Assembly: GCA_958296125.1 (NCBI GenBank)
Contig: OY282444.1
Location: forward strand, 2,103,940 to 2,167,939
Reading direction: 5' to 3'
From: an uncultured Poribacteria bacterium
GTDB taxonomy: Bacteria > Poribacteria > WGA-4E > PCPOR2b
DNA length: 64,000 nt
Positions 51,414-59,727 of the stretch are shown piece after piece. The first letter of the stretch is position 1. Each line of letters starts with the position of its first letter. The position numbers and the translations under genes were made by a program. The notes below the pieces were generated by a model. That model searched no databases. It was not told where the DNA came from and saw only the letters and a list, made by a program, of their open reading frames with translations.

Positions 51414-52598
51414 TTATCGTCCGATCCGGTTAATCCTGCGGTTGTACCAATTCATGTACGCCGATGTCGTCAAGCTGATGAATAGGTAGCTCATCATGAT
51501 CATTGCAAAAATAGGGATCGATTGTCCGGTTTGATTCATCATTGTGTTGCCGACGTTAAACAGATCTGGGAAACCGATTGCAACAGCTAAACTGGAGTTT
51601 TTGGTGAGATTTAGGTACTGACTGGTGAGGGGTGGCGCGATCACGCGCAAAGCTTGAGGCAGGATAACCAACCTCAGCGTTTGAAATTCACTCAGACCTA
51701 TTGCCTTAGCTGCTTCCCATTGTCCCTTCGCCACGGACTGTATCCCACTTCTCACCACTTCGGCGATGAAAGCCCCGGTATAAATGACAAGCCCAATTAA
51801 TAGGGCAGCAAATTCGGGAGAAAAATATATCCCTCCGGCGAAGTTAAATCCCTTCAAAGCCGGTAACTCCAAGGTAAACGGCTTCCCCGGTATCAGAAAC
51901 CAACCCAAAATAGCCACCAACAGAAACGCCGGCAGTGCCCACTTTGCAGCAAAGCCGGGCTGTTCCATCTGTCGAAGTTTCCTCAGTCGTACGAGATAGA
52001 GAGCCAGTGCAAAAATGAATCCCACAGCGAGGCAGCCGATCCAAATCTTCACACCCGATGTGGGTTGCGGTGAGGGCAGATATACTCCGCGTTGATTAAT
52101 GAACACACCCCCGAAGAATGTAAAACTCTCCCGTACCGAGGGGAGTTGAAGGATTACAGCAGTATACCAAAACAAAATCTGTAGTAGGAGTGGGATATTG
52201 CGGAAACATTCGACGTAAATGGCTGCTATGTTTCTAACCAACCAGTTGCTTGATAGCCGAGCGATACCAATAACAAGCCCCAGAATTGTGGCACACACAA
52301 TTCCTATGACGCTGACCCTTAAGGTGTTCACTACGCCCACCCAAAACGCCCTTAGATAGGCATCTGAAGGCTCATAAGCGATCCCTTCAGCTATCCCAAA
52401 CCCAGCCTCATCATTAAGAAAATCGAGATTTAAAGTCAAGCCAAGACCGCGTAATCCTCTCAACATATTTGTGTAGAGAATACCAGCCAACAGGATGACT
52501 CCAATAAGGAAGCTGACCTGGAACAGCACACGCAGGACCCGAATATCCCGCCAGAAGGGTATTTTATCTGATGCACTTTGGGGTGAGTTGTTTTCCAT
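51414..52598 (-). CDS. aapQ: amino-acid ABC transporter permease, AapQ-like
   Basis: Permease of 394 residues. The split core, with an insert of about 90 residues between the first and later core helices, is typical of AapQ/BztB. Segments VECFRNIPLLLQILFWY and GQWEAAKAIGLSEFQTLRL carry the family motifs. The restriction endonuclease gene ends 76 bases upstream, so aapQ is separated from aapJ by about 2.5 kb of foreign genes and may be transcribed partly from their promoter. Confidence 0.92.
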   Translation of the reverse strand: MENNSPQSASDKIPFWRDIRVLRVLFQVSFLIGVILLAGILYTNMLRGLRGLGLTLNLDFLNDEAGFGIAEGIAYEPSDAYLRAFWVGVVNTLRVSVIGIVCATILGLVIGIARLSSNWLVRNIAAIYVECFRNIPLLLQILFWYTAVILQLPSVRESFTFFGGVFINQRGVYLPSPQPTSGVKIWIGCLAVGFIFALALYLVRLRKLRQMEQPGFAAKWALPAFLLVAILGWFLIPGKPFTLELPALKGFNFAGGIYFSPEFAALLIGLVIYTGAFIAEVVRSGIQSVAKGQWEAAKAIGLSEFQTLRLVILPQALRVIAPPLTSQYLNLTKNSSLAVAIGFPDLFNVGNTMMNQTGQSIPIFAMIMMSYLFISLTTSAYMNWYNRRINRIGR

Positions 52599-52674
52599 AG
52601 GCTTGTATGGTTTCAGTGATTGCGCTTTTGTATTGTGTGTTGTTCATCATTGATTTTGCATATTCGCAGGTTAA

Positions 52675-53667
52675 TTACCTAAATATTCGTCCAAAATTAT
52701 ATCTCCATTGAAGGGCAAAACTCATTCCAATTTGCCCATCTAAAGAACTGGCAAGCAATCGCATCCATTCGTTTTCGTTTGGCAGACGAGCGACATCCTT
52801 ATAATTTTCCACAACCCAATTATCTGCTGCATCAACAATTCCCAAAATTAGAGGTTGAGTTTTAGCTATGGAAAGCAATCTTTCAAGCTGATGGTCAGGT
52901 ATTACCTCTTTATCGGTGAGCAGGCGTTGGATATTCTTTTGTTGAAAGTCGTTTTCCGCTGCAAATACCAAACGTTGTATTTCATCTCTGTTTTGCATGG
53001 TGTCAATGATACGAAGCAGATGCGCTGCTTGCCAATTGCTCTGATTGACATAAGCCAAAAATCGAAAAATCTTTTGTGTCCAAATCTCGCTCTGTTTAAG
53101 CAACCAATCACGGTGTTTCCGGGCAATTGTGGTCAAGGCAAAGTCTGCCAACTGCGTATTGAAGAGGTATTGCCACCTAATTACCTGAAGTTTCAAAGGT
53201 GGATTTGTTTTTCGTGTTTGGTAATCAGTCAGCATGATAAGAGCATCATATTCGCTACCAAGTAGTCTCTCATACGCTGAGAAAAAAGGTTCACTGGTAC
53301 AGTAGTTTTGAGAGGGAGACTTTATATTCAAGTCAATATCCGGCAAGTCAACGCCTCGCGCAGGATTAATATGGAGCGGTGGTCTTTCGACATCTCGAAA
53401 AGTCATGGTTTCAAGAACAGCGACGAAAAGCATTTCAATAACACTACCCACTGTCTTACCGTCAAGGTTAGGAAGAGTTTGTGATTCAAACAGTTGTTTG
53501 TACCAGTGAGGCAAGGTCCGCCCTCTCCCGATACGTAAAAGAACAGGTTCAAGATGTTCAAGGTTTATCCCTTGAAGGGCTCGATTTAACGCTGATATAG
53601 TTTCTTCTAGCCGTGTATGAAGTACGCCGCGTAATTCTGCTTTAGTAAGCATCATTTGGTGATTCAT
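52675..53667 (-). CDS. putative type II restriction endonuclease
   Basis: A 330-residue protein coupled to the methyltransferase gene by a 26-base overlap. Residues 107-116 (DLPDIDLNIK) look like a PD-(D/E)xK nuclease core, with Asp107, Asp110 or Asp112 and Lys116, and Glu78 upstream as another candidate. Otherwise I recognise no family. The function is deduced mainly from the tight link to a cytosine methyltransferase. The recognition site cannot be predicted. Confidence 0.75.
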   Translation of the reverse strand: MNHQMMLTKAELRGVLHTRLEETISALNRALQGINLEHLEPVLLRIGRGRTLPHWYKQLFESQTLPNLDGKTVGSVIEMLFVAVLETMTFRDVERPPLHINPARGVDLPDIDLNIKSPSQNYCTSEPFFSAYERLLGSEYDALIMLTDYQTRKTNPPLKLQVIRWQYLFNTQLADFALTTIARKHRDWLLKQSEIWTQKIFRFLAYVNQSNWQAAHLLRIIDTMQNRDEIQRLVFAAENDFQQKNIQRLLTDKEVIPDHQLERLLSIAKTQPLILGIVDAADNWVVENYKDVARLPNENEWMRLLASSLDGQIGMSFALQWRYNFGRIFR

Positions 53668-54859
53668 GAAGAAAAAGATGAAGCTGTTGTTGTTTAGGTT
53701 CTCTTAATTTGGTGACATGATTCCGTAAAATCTTATGAATGAGCCAATCTCCAAATATAGGTGGGATCGCGTTACCATATAAAGAGTATTGATTGTAAAT
53801 GGAAACCGCTGAACAGTGTTGGTCTGGAAATCCTTGTATTCGAGCATATTCTACATTTGTCAGCCGTCGATAACAGTTGCCCACTTTGTAACGTTCATAG
53901 TGGCGGCTGGTCGCAGACGTGAGCGTTGGGGCGACTCCGCTACTACCAAACACGGTGTAGCCCATACGAGCACCACCGTTTTGATTATAGAGAATTTCAA
54001 CACCTTCAACGAATTTATTAGTTTGCTTACTATTCTTCAAGCGTTGCAAAGTATTCTCAGTGAAGTCAAAAATTGGTTCAACTGTAGATTGTAATACCCG
54101 GTGCAAAGGTAGAATGGGCTTTGCCTCAGAAAAATATTCCAAATTATCCGCAAAGAAACGTTTGTTCCAAGCCACCCCCCAACTGGGAAATTTCCTACTA
54201 TGTCTTTCAATTTCAGTCCAGCTTGATACATTCCTGATGATTGGAAAGTTTCTTTCCAATGTCTTACAAAGATCTTCTGATGAAGCAAGTCTGACAAGGG
54301 GGCAATCATCCGTCATACCTAAAGAGCCCAATATAAGCACACGTTGGCGATTTTGCGGTAAGCCAAAGTGCATTGCATTGACCAAACGCCATTCCACCTG
54401 ATAATCAAGTGCTGTCAAAGCGGCAAGCATTGTTGCGAAATGATCCCCTTGTTCCATTGAAAGCAAGCGTTTCACATTTTCCAAAATGAAATAACGTGGG
54501 CGATGCCTTCTTAAAATATCAACAATGACAGCGAAAAGATGCCCACGAGGGTCACGGAGTCCCCTTTTTTTTCCTGCACTGCTGAATGGTTGACAAGGAA
54601 AACCAGCTGTGAGTAAATCGTGCGGAGGAATCTCATGTGCGAATGCTTGAATGTCGCCTTGGCAAATTTCGGCATCTCCAAATTGACTACGGTATACTTG
54701 GCACGCTCTCGGACAAATATCATTCGCCCACAACGTCTGAATACCGTGCCTTTCAGCAGCGATGCGGAATCCACCGATGCCCGCGAAAAGTTCTACTGTT
54801 GTTTGGATAGCTTGCGGTGCCCTGTCCCTCCCTTTTAGAATTTGCCGTTGATGTTTCAT
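53642..54859 (-). CDS. dcm: C5-cytosine DNA methyltransferase
   Basis: Modification enzyme of 405 residues with all key motifs in order: FAGIGG (25-30), PCQPFS (88-93) with catalytic Cys89, ENV (127-129), QNRQR (about 172), the variable target-recognition region, RRLTNVEYARIQGFP and YGNAIPP. It would protect host DNA from the endonuclease encoded by the overlapping gene. TTGACT-N17-TAGGAT upstream gives the pair its own promoter. The pair lies within an amino-acid transporter operon. Confidence 0.94.
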   Translation of the reverse strand: MKHQRQILKGRDRAPQAIQTTVELFAGIGGFRIAAERHGIQTLWANDICPRACQVYRSQFGDAEICQGDIQAFAHEIPPHDLLTAGFPCQPFSSAGKKRGLRDPRGHLFAVIVDILRRHRPRYFILENVKRLLSMEQGDHFATMLAALTALDYQVEWRLVNAMHFGLPQNRQRVLILGSLGMTDDCPLVRLASSEDLCKTLERNFPIIRNVSSWTEIERHSRKFPSWGVAWNKRFFADNLEYFSEAKPILPLHRVLQSTVEPIFDFTENTLQRLKNSKQTNKFVEGVEILYNQNGGARMGYTVFGSSGVAPTLTSATSRHYERYKVGNCYRRLTNVEYARIQGFPDQHCSAVSIYNQYSLYGNAIPPIFGDWLIHKILRNHVTKLREPKQQQLHLFLHESPNDAY

Positions 54860-54927
54860 GCTTTTACGTGTTGCCGAGCATTGAGACTCGGAAGCATCGC
54901 CTGCATTTCAGATGCCTTCCTTCTTGC

Positions 54928-54956
54928 ATCCTAGTGCACCAACATGCCAGAGTCAA
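54928..54956 (-). promoter_or_regulatory. promoter of the restriction-modification pair
   Basis: TTGACT (54956-54951) and TAGGAT (54933-54928) on the minus strand with a 17-base spacer, about 70 bases before the methyltransferase ATG. Confidence 0.55.
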
Positions 54957-55131
54957 AACTACACCATGTTAGGTTAATCTCCAGTAAGGAATTTCCTGTC
55001 GAAGTTTGCTAATGCACCCCCTGCCCCTAGTACTTCTCGACTATGCTATTTCAGGTTATTCCGTTTAAGTATCATAAGGTATTCCTTTTACTTTGTTGAT
55101 GGAGGTAATTGCACTGCGTTTGTGAAACAGT

Positions 55132-56148
55132 CTAACGGAACGGCATCGCGTACAGCAGCCCCCCTTGAATCCAAGGCTTGTTGACACCGCGCGGTAGACC
55201 AATGGGAGTAAGGTTGCGTTCAAAAATTTCACCATAGTTGCCAACGGCAGCGATAACCTGACGCGCCCAATCTTTCGACAGACCGAGTTTTCCGCCCATA
55301 TCGCCGGCCTCACCCAAGAAACGTCCAATCTCTGGGTTTTTGGATTGATAAGTGCTGACATTCGATTGCATAATTTCGTGCTCCTCGGCGAAAAACGTCG
55401 CGTAAACAACCCAGCTAACGACATCGTTCCATTTGTTATCTCCATGGATGGTGACGGGTCCCAACGGTTCCTTTGAAATAGTCACATCCAGAATAACATG
55501 TGCCTCTGGATTCTTTAATACCTTGCGACGGGCGGCTAGCTGCGATTTATCACTTGTAATGACATCACAACGCCCCTGCTCGTAACTGTTGTAAAGGGTA
55601 TCAATCTCCTCAAAAACAACCGGCTTAAAATCTACCCCTAAAGCCCGCATTGTATCCGCTAGGTTTAGCTCAGTCGTGCTGCCTGCGGTGACACAGATAC
55701 TCGCGCCTGCCAACTCCTCTAAGGCGGTGATGCCGTGCGCTTTACGTAGCATGAATCCTTGGCCGTCGTAAAAGGTAGGCGGGGCGAAGTCAGCACCTAC
55801 TTGGGTGTCGCGGGTAAGCGTCCAAGTCGTGTTTCGGATTAAGACATCTATTTCACCTGTCTGAAGGGCGGGAAAACGTTCCGGTGTCTTCAACGGCACA
55901 AACTCAACCTTATCTGGATCGCCGAAAATAGCGGCAGCAATTGCCCGACAATAATCTACGTCGAAGCCACTCCACGTACCATCTTGGTTGAGGAAGCTGA
56001 AGCCGGGCAAACCGCCGTATACCCCACAAACTAGCCTCCCCCTATTTTTTACTTTGTCTAATACACTATCTTGTCCACTGGCAAGTGGGGGTACTACCAG
56101 TGAAATGACTAAAGCAAATACAAAAGTGTTAAATAACAACCTACGCAT
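55132..56148 (-). CDS. aapJ: amino-acid ABC transporter periplasmic binding protein, AapJ-like
   Basis: Periplasmic binding protein of 338 residues with a signal peptide (about 1-25, ending LASGQ). Family segments include VKNRGRLVCGVYGGLPGFS, WSGFDVDYCRAIAAAIFGD and the hinge region SICVTAGSTTELNL. The C-terminal LGLSKDWARQVIAAVGNYGEIFERN (in parts) is typical of AapJ/BztA. A strong promoter lies 95 bases upstream. General L-amino acid uptake is the expected role. The matching permeases and ATPase are downstream beyond the restriction-modification genes. Confidence 0.93.
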   Translation of the reverse strand: MRRLLFNTFVFALVISLVVPPLASGQDSVLDKVKNRGRLVCGVYGGLPGFSFLNQDGTWSGFDVDYCRAIAAAIFGDPDKVEFVPLKTPERFPALQTGEIDVLIRNTTWTLTRDTQVGADFAPPTFYDGQGFMLRKAHGITALEELAGASICVTAGSTTELNLADTMRALGVDFKPVVFEEIDTLYNSYEQGRCDVITSDKSQLAARRKVLKNPEAHVILDVTISKEPLGPVTIHGDNKWNDVVSWVVYATFFAEEHEIMQSNVSTYQSKNPEIGRFLGEAGDMGGKLGLSKDWARQVIAAVGNYGEIFERNLTPIGLPRGVNKPWIQGGLLYAMPFR

Positions 56149-56241
56149 TAAAATCCTCCTTTTTACTTTGAAGTAGGTGCGAACTGTACGCCCTTACCAT
56201 CAGAAACTCGGATAGCCCAAAATAGCTTAGATTCAACGAGC

Positions 56242-56270
56242 ATTGTAACACAAATGTAAATCAATGTCAA
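56242..56270 (-). promoter_or_regulatory. sigma70-type promoter of aapJ
   Basis: A perfect TTGACA (56270-56265) and TACAAT (56247-56242) on the minus strand with a 17-base spacer. It lies between the right end of transposon B and aapJ, so the operon keeps its own promoter. Confidence 0.8.
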
Positions 56271-56309
56271 TTAATCTGTCAATAAAGGGCACAGTGAAAT
56301 AATCTACAG

Positions 56310-57647
56310 TTGACTGCTCCCAAGCATAAATGCTTGGGATTCCTATGATAGACTGAACAGCAATAATTGTTCACCTATTACTGTGCTATCTTCTTGATTC
56401 GACGATTCGCGCCTCAACTGCTGAGGTCTTACAGAATCTCCACAAGCGTTTTCAGTCTCCGAGTGCCCCTCGGCGACGGTTCTCAGGTTTATCGCAGCGT
56501 TTAAGTCTCTGTCTTGTATGTGACCACAAGCCCTACAATGATATGTCCTATCAGATAAAGATAAGTCGCTGTCTACCACACCACATGCAGAACAGGTCTT
56601 ACTCGACGGATAAAACCGATCGGCTTCAACTACTTTTACGTCTGTCCGTTCAGATTTATACTTCAACATCTCAAGGAACGTTGACAATGACGCATCTGCC
56701 AATGCTTTGGCAAGTTTATGATTCTTTATCATACCCGCGACGTTCAACGATTCTATGCCGATACGACTTGCACCCTTGACAATAGCCGTGGTCGCCTTAT
56801 GATGGGCATCGTTGCGAATGCAGGTTATCCGATAGTGCAACTTGGCTATCTTGTCCTTGAGTTTATACCAGTTGCGGCTGCCTTTGACCTTGCGACTGAA
56901 TTGACGTTGAAGCCGTTTGAGTTTCCGTTCATGCCGACGCAATGCCTTCGGATTCTCAAAATACTGTCTTTCAGATGTTACCGCCAAGTGTTTAATACCA
57001 ACATCTACACCAACGATAGGCTTGCCACGCGGGTCAGGTATTGGCTCGTCAGCGAAAGTGTCAACGAGAATAGAAGCGAACCACCGATGCCCTTGCTTAG
57101 ATATAACAACTTTGCAGATAGTGCCAAGGTAGCGTAGGGTTTGAAACATGCGAACCCAACCGATTTTGGGAAGTTTAATTCGCTTGCCTACGACAGAGAT
57201 TGTGCCTCGACCGCTATCGGCTTGGTAACTCTTGCTATGAGACTTTTTCTTAAACCTAGGGAATCTGTTTTGACCTGACTTCCATCGGGAGACGGCATCG
57301 TTAAGATTCGTATAAATCGCATGCTTGGAGGCGTTCTGTGACATATCACCGCACCAATCGTATGTATCATGCTTGATAGCATTGAAACGGCGACAAAGGG
57401 CTATATGCGAATGCCAGACCCCTTCATCAAGTCCTGTTTTGAAGTCGGCTAATCCGTGATTGTAGGCGACCCGAGCGTAACCGCAATGCTGGGCAAACTG
57501 TGTCGCTTGGACGTTGTTAGGGTCTAATGCGATTGTGTGAGTTTTTAACATAGGAATATCTCTCTATCTTTCATAGCCTGTAGCGCAGGATGTGAGGGAC
57601 ACTGCCGAGCGGCAGTGCGCTACTCCCTCACTGAAAGACATTTAATT
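56310..57647 (-). mobile_element. TnpB-only transposon B (IS200/IS605 type), near-intact
   Basis: The right end is a CCCAAGCATTTATGCTTGGG hairpin followed by AGCAG and TCAA (ending at 56310). The left end has arms GAGGGA and TCCCTC around a GCACTGCCG...CGGCAGTG stem (57590-57635), next to a TTAT flank where transposon A has TTAC. No tnpA is present. It lies just upstream of aapJ on the same strand. Confidence 0.8.
56343..57551 (-). CDS. tnpB: TnpB RNA-guided nuclease, uninterrupted
   Basis: TnpB of 402 residues. The RuvC acidic residues lie in GVDVGIKHLAV, GIESLNVAGM and QDRDLNAAINL, and the zinc finger has both CSACG and CRACG. The sequence is collinear with the 33.5-kb copy except for the two S1 inserts there, so this gene is the empty-site reference. 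Like other TnpB proteins it probably uses an RNA from the right end as guide. It may be active, since no defect is visible. Confidence 0.93.
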   Translation of the reverse strand: MLKTHTIALDPNNVQATQFAQHCGYARVAYNHGLADFKTGLDEGVWHSHIALCRRFNAIKHDTYDWCGDMSQNASKHAIYTNLNDAVSRWKSGQNRFPRFKKKSHSKSYQADSGRGTISVVGKRIKLPKIGWVRMFQTLRYLGTICKVVISKQGHRWFASILVDTFADEPIPDPRGKPIVGVDVGIKHLAVTSERQYFENPKALRRHERKLKRLQRQFSRKVKGSRNWYKLKDKIAKLHYRITCIRNDAHHKATTAIVKGASRIGIESLNVAGMIKNHKLAKALADASLSTFLEMLKYKSERTDVKVVEADRFYPSSKTCSACGVVDSDLSLSDRTYHCRACGHIQDRDLNAAINLRTVAEGHSETENACGDSVRPQQLRRESSNQEDSTVIGEQLLLFSLS

Positions 57648-57687
57648 ATAACACATTTTTACTATGGTTGCAATAAAAAAACGCCGT

Positions 57688-57730
57688 TTGACCCAATGCT
57701 AAAGCATTGGGCTTGTGAGAATTTCTGTCA
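57688..57730 (-). repeat. TnpB right-end-type hairpin before transposon B (empty form)
   Basis: On the minus strand TGACAGAAATTCTCACAAG, CCCAATGCTTTAGCATTGGG, then TCAA. It lies 36 bases before the left end of transposon B, just as the S1-filled version lies 38 bases before transposon A. Confidence 0.75.
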
Positions 57731-57788
57731 AAGCCATCAACTCAGAAGGGCCACAGGTTAGTTTTTCGTGCCGTTTTCTGTGGAATTA

Positions 57789-57797
57789 TGGTATAAT
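57789..57797 (+). promoter_or_regulatory. extended -10 promoter of rqcH
   Basis: TGG followed directly by TATAAT (57792-57797), an extended -10 element. No good -35 is seen. About 85 bases of leader precede the ATG. Confidence 0.45.
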
Positions 57798-57889
57798 AAA
57801 TAACTGTTCCACCGAGCGACACGCTGAGAAACGCGATGCTGCTGAAGGTATGAGAACTTACGATAAATCACTCCCACGAGGTCTGCCTC

Positions 57890-59665
57890 ATGTCATTCGA
57901 TAGCCTAGCTTTACATCTTGTAACGGATGAACTCCGTCATACAATTCTGAATGGGACCATTCGGCATATTGAACAGTTGAACTCTCACAGCATTGTACTG
58001 AAAATCTCTCAGTCAACCACAAGTCACTTTTTACTCATTTCAACTCATTCTGTTCATGCCCGCGCACATCTGATTGAACGTCCACCGAAAGGACAATCTA
58101 GGTCGCATTTTGCAGACTTCTTGATGAAGCACGTTAGGCGGGGCCAACTCACAGGGATAGAACAGGTTGGCTTGGATCGAGTTCTAAAGCTCACCATCGT
58201 ACCCACTTCCGATGTCCTCGCAACGTCCCCCAAATCGATTATCGCAGAAGTGATGGGCAAGTACAGCAATATCATCCTCGTTGATGAAGCGAGCGGCAAT
58301 ATCCTCGAAAGTATCAAGCATATCGATGAAACGATGAGCCGCTATCGTGAGGTATTGCCCGGTCTAGCTTATACCCCACCGCCGCAGCAGGATAAATGGC
58401 ATCCACTCAAGTTAGATCGAGGCACCTTTGTTTCGCTTATTGAAAACCGGAAGGTTGGCTGGCGATTTCTGTTTAACCAGATCGATGGTTTGAGCCCAAC
58501 GCTTGCCAAAGAAATCATCGCCCGCGCCGGCGATCGCTCAACCCCAGCGAACCTGTGGGACGCATATCAGCAGGTTGTGGTGTGCTTTCAACCCTCTCAC
58601 AGTCGTCCCCAAGTGCTCATTGAGGCAGATGGAGATGGTTCGGTCAAACAGTCCCAATCAGAGGAGGGCGCAAACAGCCACGATTACTTGGATGAAGGAG
58701 CTAAAGTTGTCGCTGTTTCTGCGCTAAAACTCGCGCAATTCGCAAACACCGAGAGCCGTTTTTTTGAAACGATGAGCGAAGCACTATCCGCCTACTACGA
58801 TATGGTTACTCGTGATGAGGCGATGCAATCTGAGCGGAATACACTGCGTCAGGTTTTAGACAAGATGAGGGCGGCACGCGATCGGAAACAGGTGTCGCTA
58901 CGGCAGGATTTGGCAAATGCGGAACAGGCTGAAGATTATCGGATCAAAGGCGAGCTCCTCACTGCGAATTTACACCAAGTTGAGCGAGGACAGACGGTTA
59001 TCGAGGTACAGAACTACTACAGTCCAGATTTAAGTGCCTTGCAAATCGAACTTGAGCCGCAACTTAGTCCTTCAGAAAACGCTCAGCGATACTTCAAGAG
59101 GTACACCAAAGCAAAGCGCGGGAGTTCAGTTATCCATCGGTTGATTGCTGATAATGAAGCGGAGCAAGAGGTATTACGGGCTTATGCGTTGGAAGTTGAG
59201 GAGGCGCGGAGTTTGAAGGACCTTCGAGCGATTCGGTCTGAATTTGTTAAAAAAGGTTGGATAAAAGAAACTAAACGTCAGTCCAAGCAGAGCGAATCTG
59301 CGGGCGCATTTCGGAAATATACCTCGCCAGATGGTTTTCAGATATACGTGGGCCGCAACAGCAAGGAAAATGACCTACTCCTTCGCCGGATCGCTTCAAG
59401 TCGGGATATGTGGTTACATGCAAAGCAGATTCACGGTTCACACGTTATCATCCGGAATCCCGAAAACAAGCCGGGGATCCCAATGCCAACGTTGCTAGCA
59501 GCCGCCCAGATTGCGGCGTTCTTCAGTAAAGCACAACACGCCAGCTATGTCCCGGTCGATTATACATGGTTTCGATATGTCGTCAAACCGAAGGGCACCG
59601 CTGCAGGCTTCGTGACTTACACCCACGAAAAGACATTGTATGTTGAACCAAGCGTTAGAAGATAG
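57890..59665 (+). CDS. rqcH: RqcH / NFACT-family ribosome quality-control factor
   Basis: Protein of 591 residues of the Rqc2/NEMF/FbpA family. The NFACT-N domain spans about 1-200 with Asp96-Arg97 in GLDRVLKL, matching the DR motif that RqcH needs for tRNA handling. Helix-hairpin-helix (GLSPTLAKEII) and coiled-coil parts follow. The NFACT-R domain lies near 465-570 (SPDGFQIYVGRNSKEND, DMWLHAKQIHGSHVII). The family adds C-terminal alanine tails to stalled nascent chains on 50S subunits. No signal peptide is seen, which argues for this role and against an adhesin. Confidence 0.92.
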   Translation: MSFDSLALHLVTDELRHTILNGTIRHIEQLNSHSIVLKISQSTTSHFLLISTHSVHARAHLIERPPKGQSRSHFADFLMKHVRRGQLTGIEQVGLDRVLKLTIVPTSDVLATSPKSIIAEVMGKYSNIILVDEASGNILESIKHIDETMSRYREVLPGLAYTPPPQQDKWHPLKLDRGTFVSLIENRKVGWRFLFNQIDGLSPTLAKEIIARAGDRSTPANLWDAYQQVVVCFQPSHSRPQVLIEADGDGSVKQSQSEEGANSHDYLDEGAKVVAVSALKLAQFANTESRFFETMSEALSAYYDMVTRDEAMQSERNTLRQVLDKMRAARDRKQVSLRQDLANAEQAEDYRIKGELLTANLHQVERGQTVIEVQNYYSPDLSALQIELEPQLSPSENAQRYFKRYTKAKRGSSVIHRLIADNEAEQEVLRAYALEVEEARSLKDLRAIRSEFVKKGWIKETKRQSKQSESAGAFRKYTSPDGFQIYVGRNSKENDLLLRRIASSRDMWLHAKQIHGSHVIIRNPENKPGIPMPTLLAAAQIAAFFSKAQHASYVPVDYTWFRYVVKPKGTAAGFVTYTHEKTLYVEPSVRR

Positions 59666-59727
59666 AGAAACCTCCCCGTTTCTTGCGTTTGGCTCATTCC
59701 TTTTAATGAGCTTAATGAGCAGACGCA

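Noticed and set aside
57890-59665. Surface fibronectin-binding protein
   Set aside because: The family was once annotated that way, but there is no signal peptide, and the DR motif and NFACT-R domain indicate the ribosome quality-control factor RqcH.
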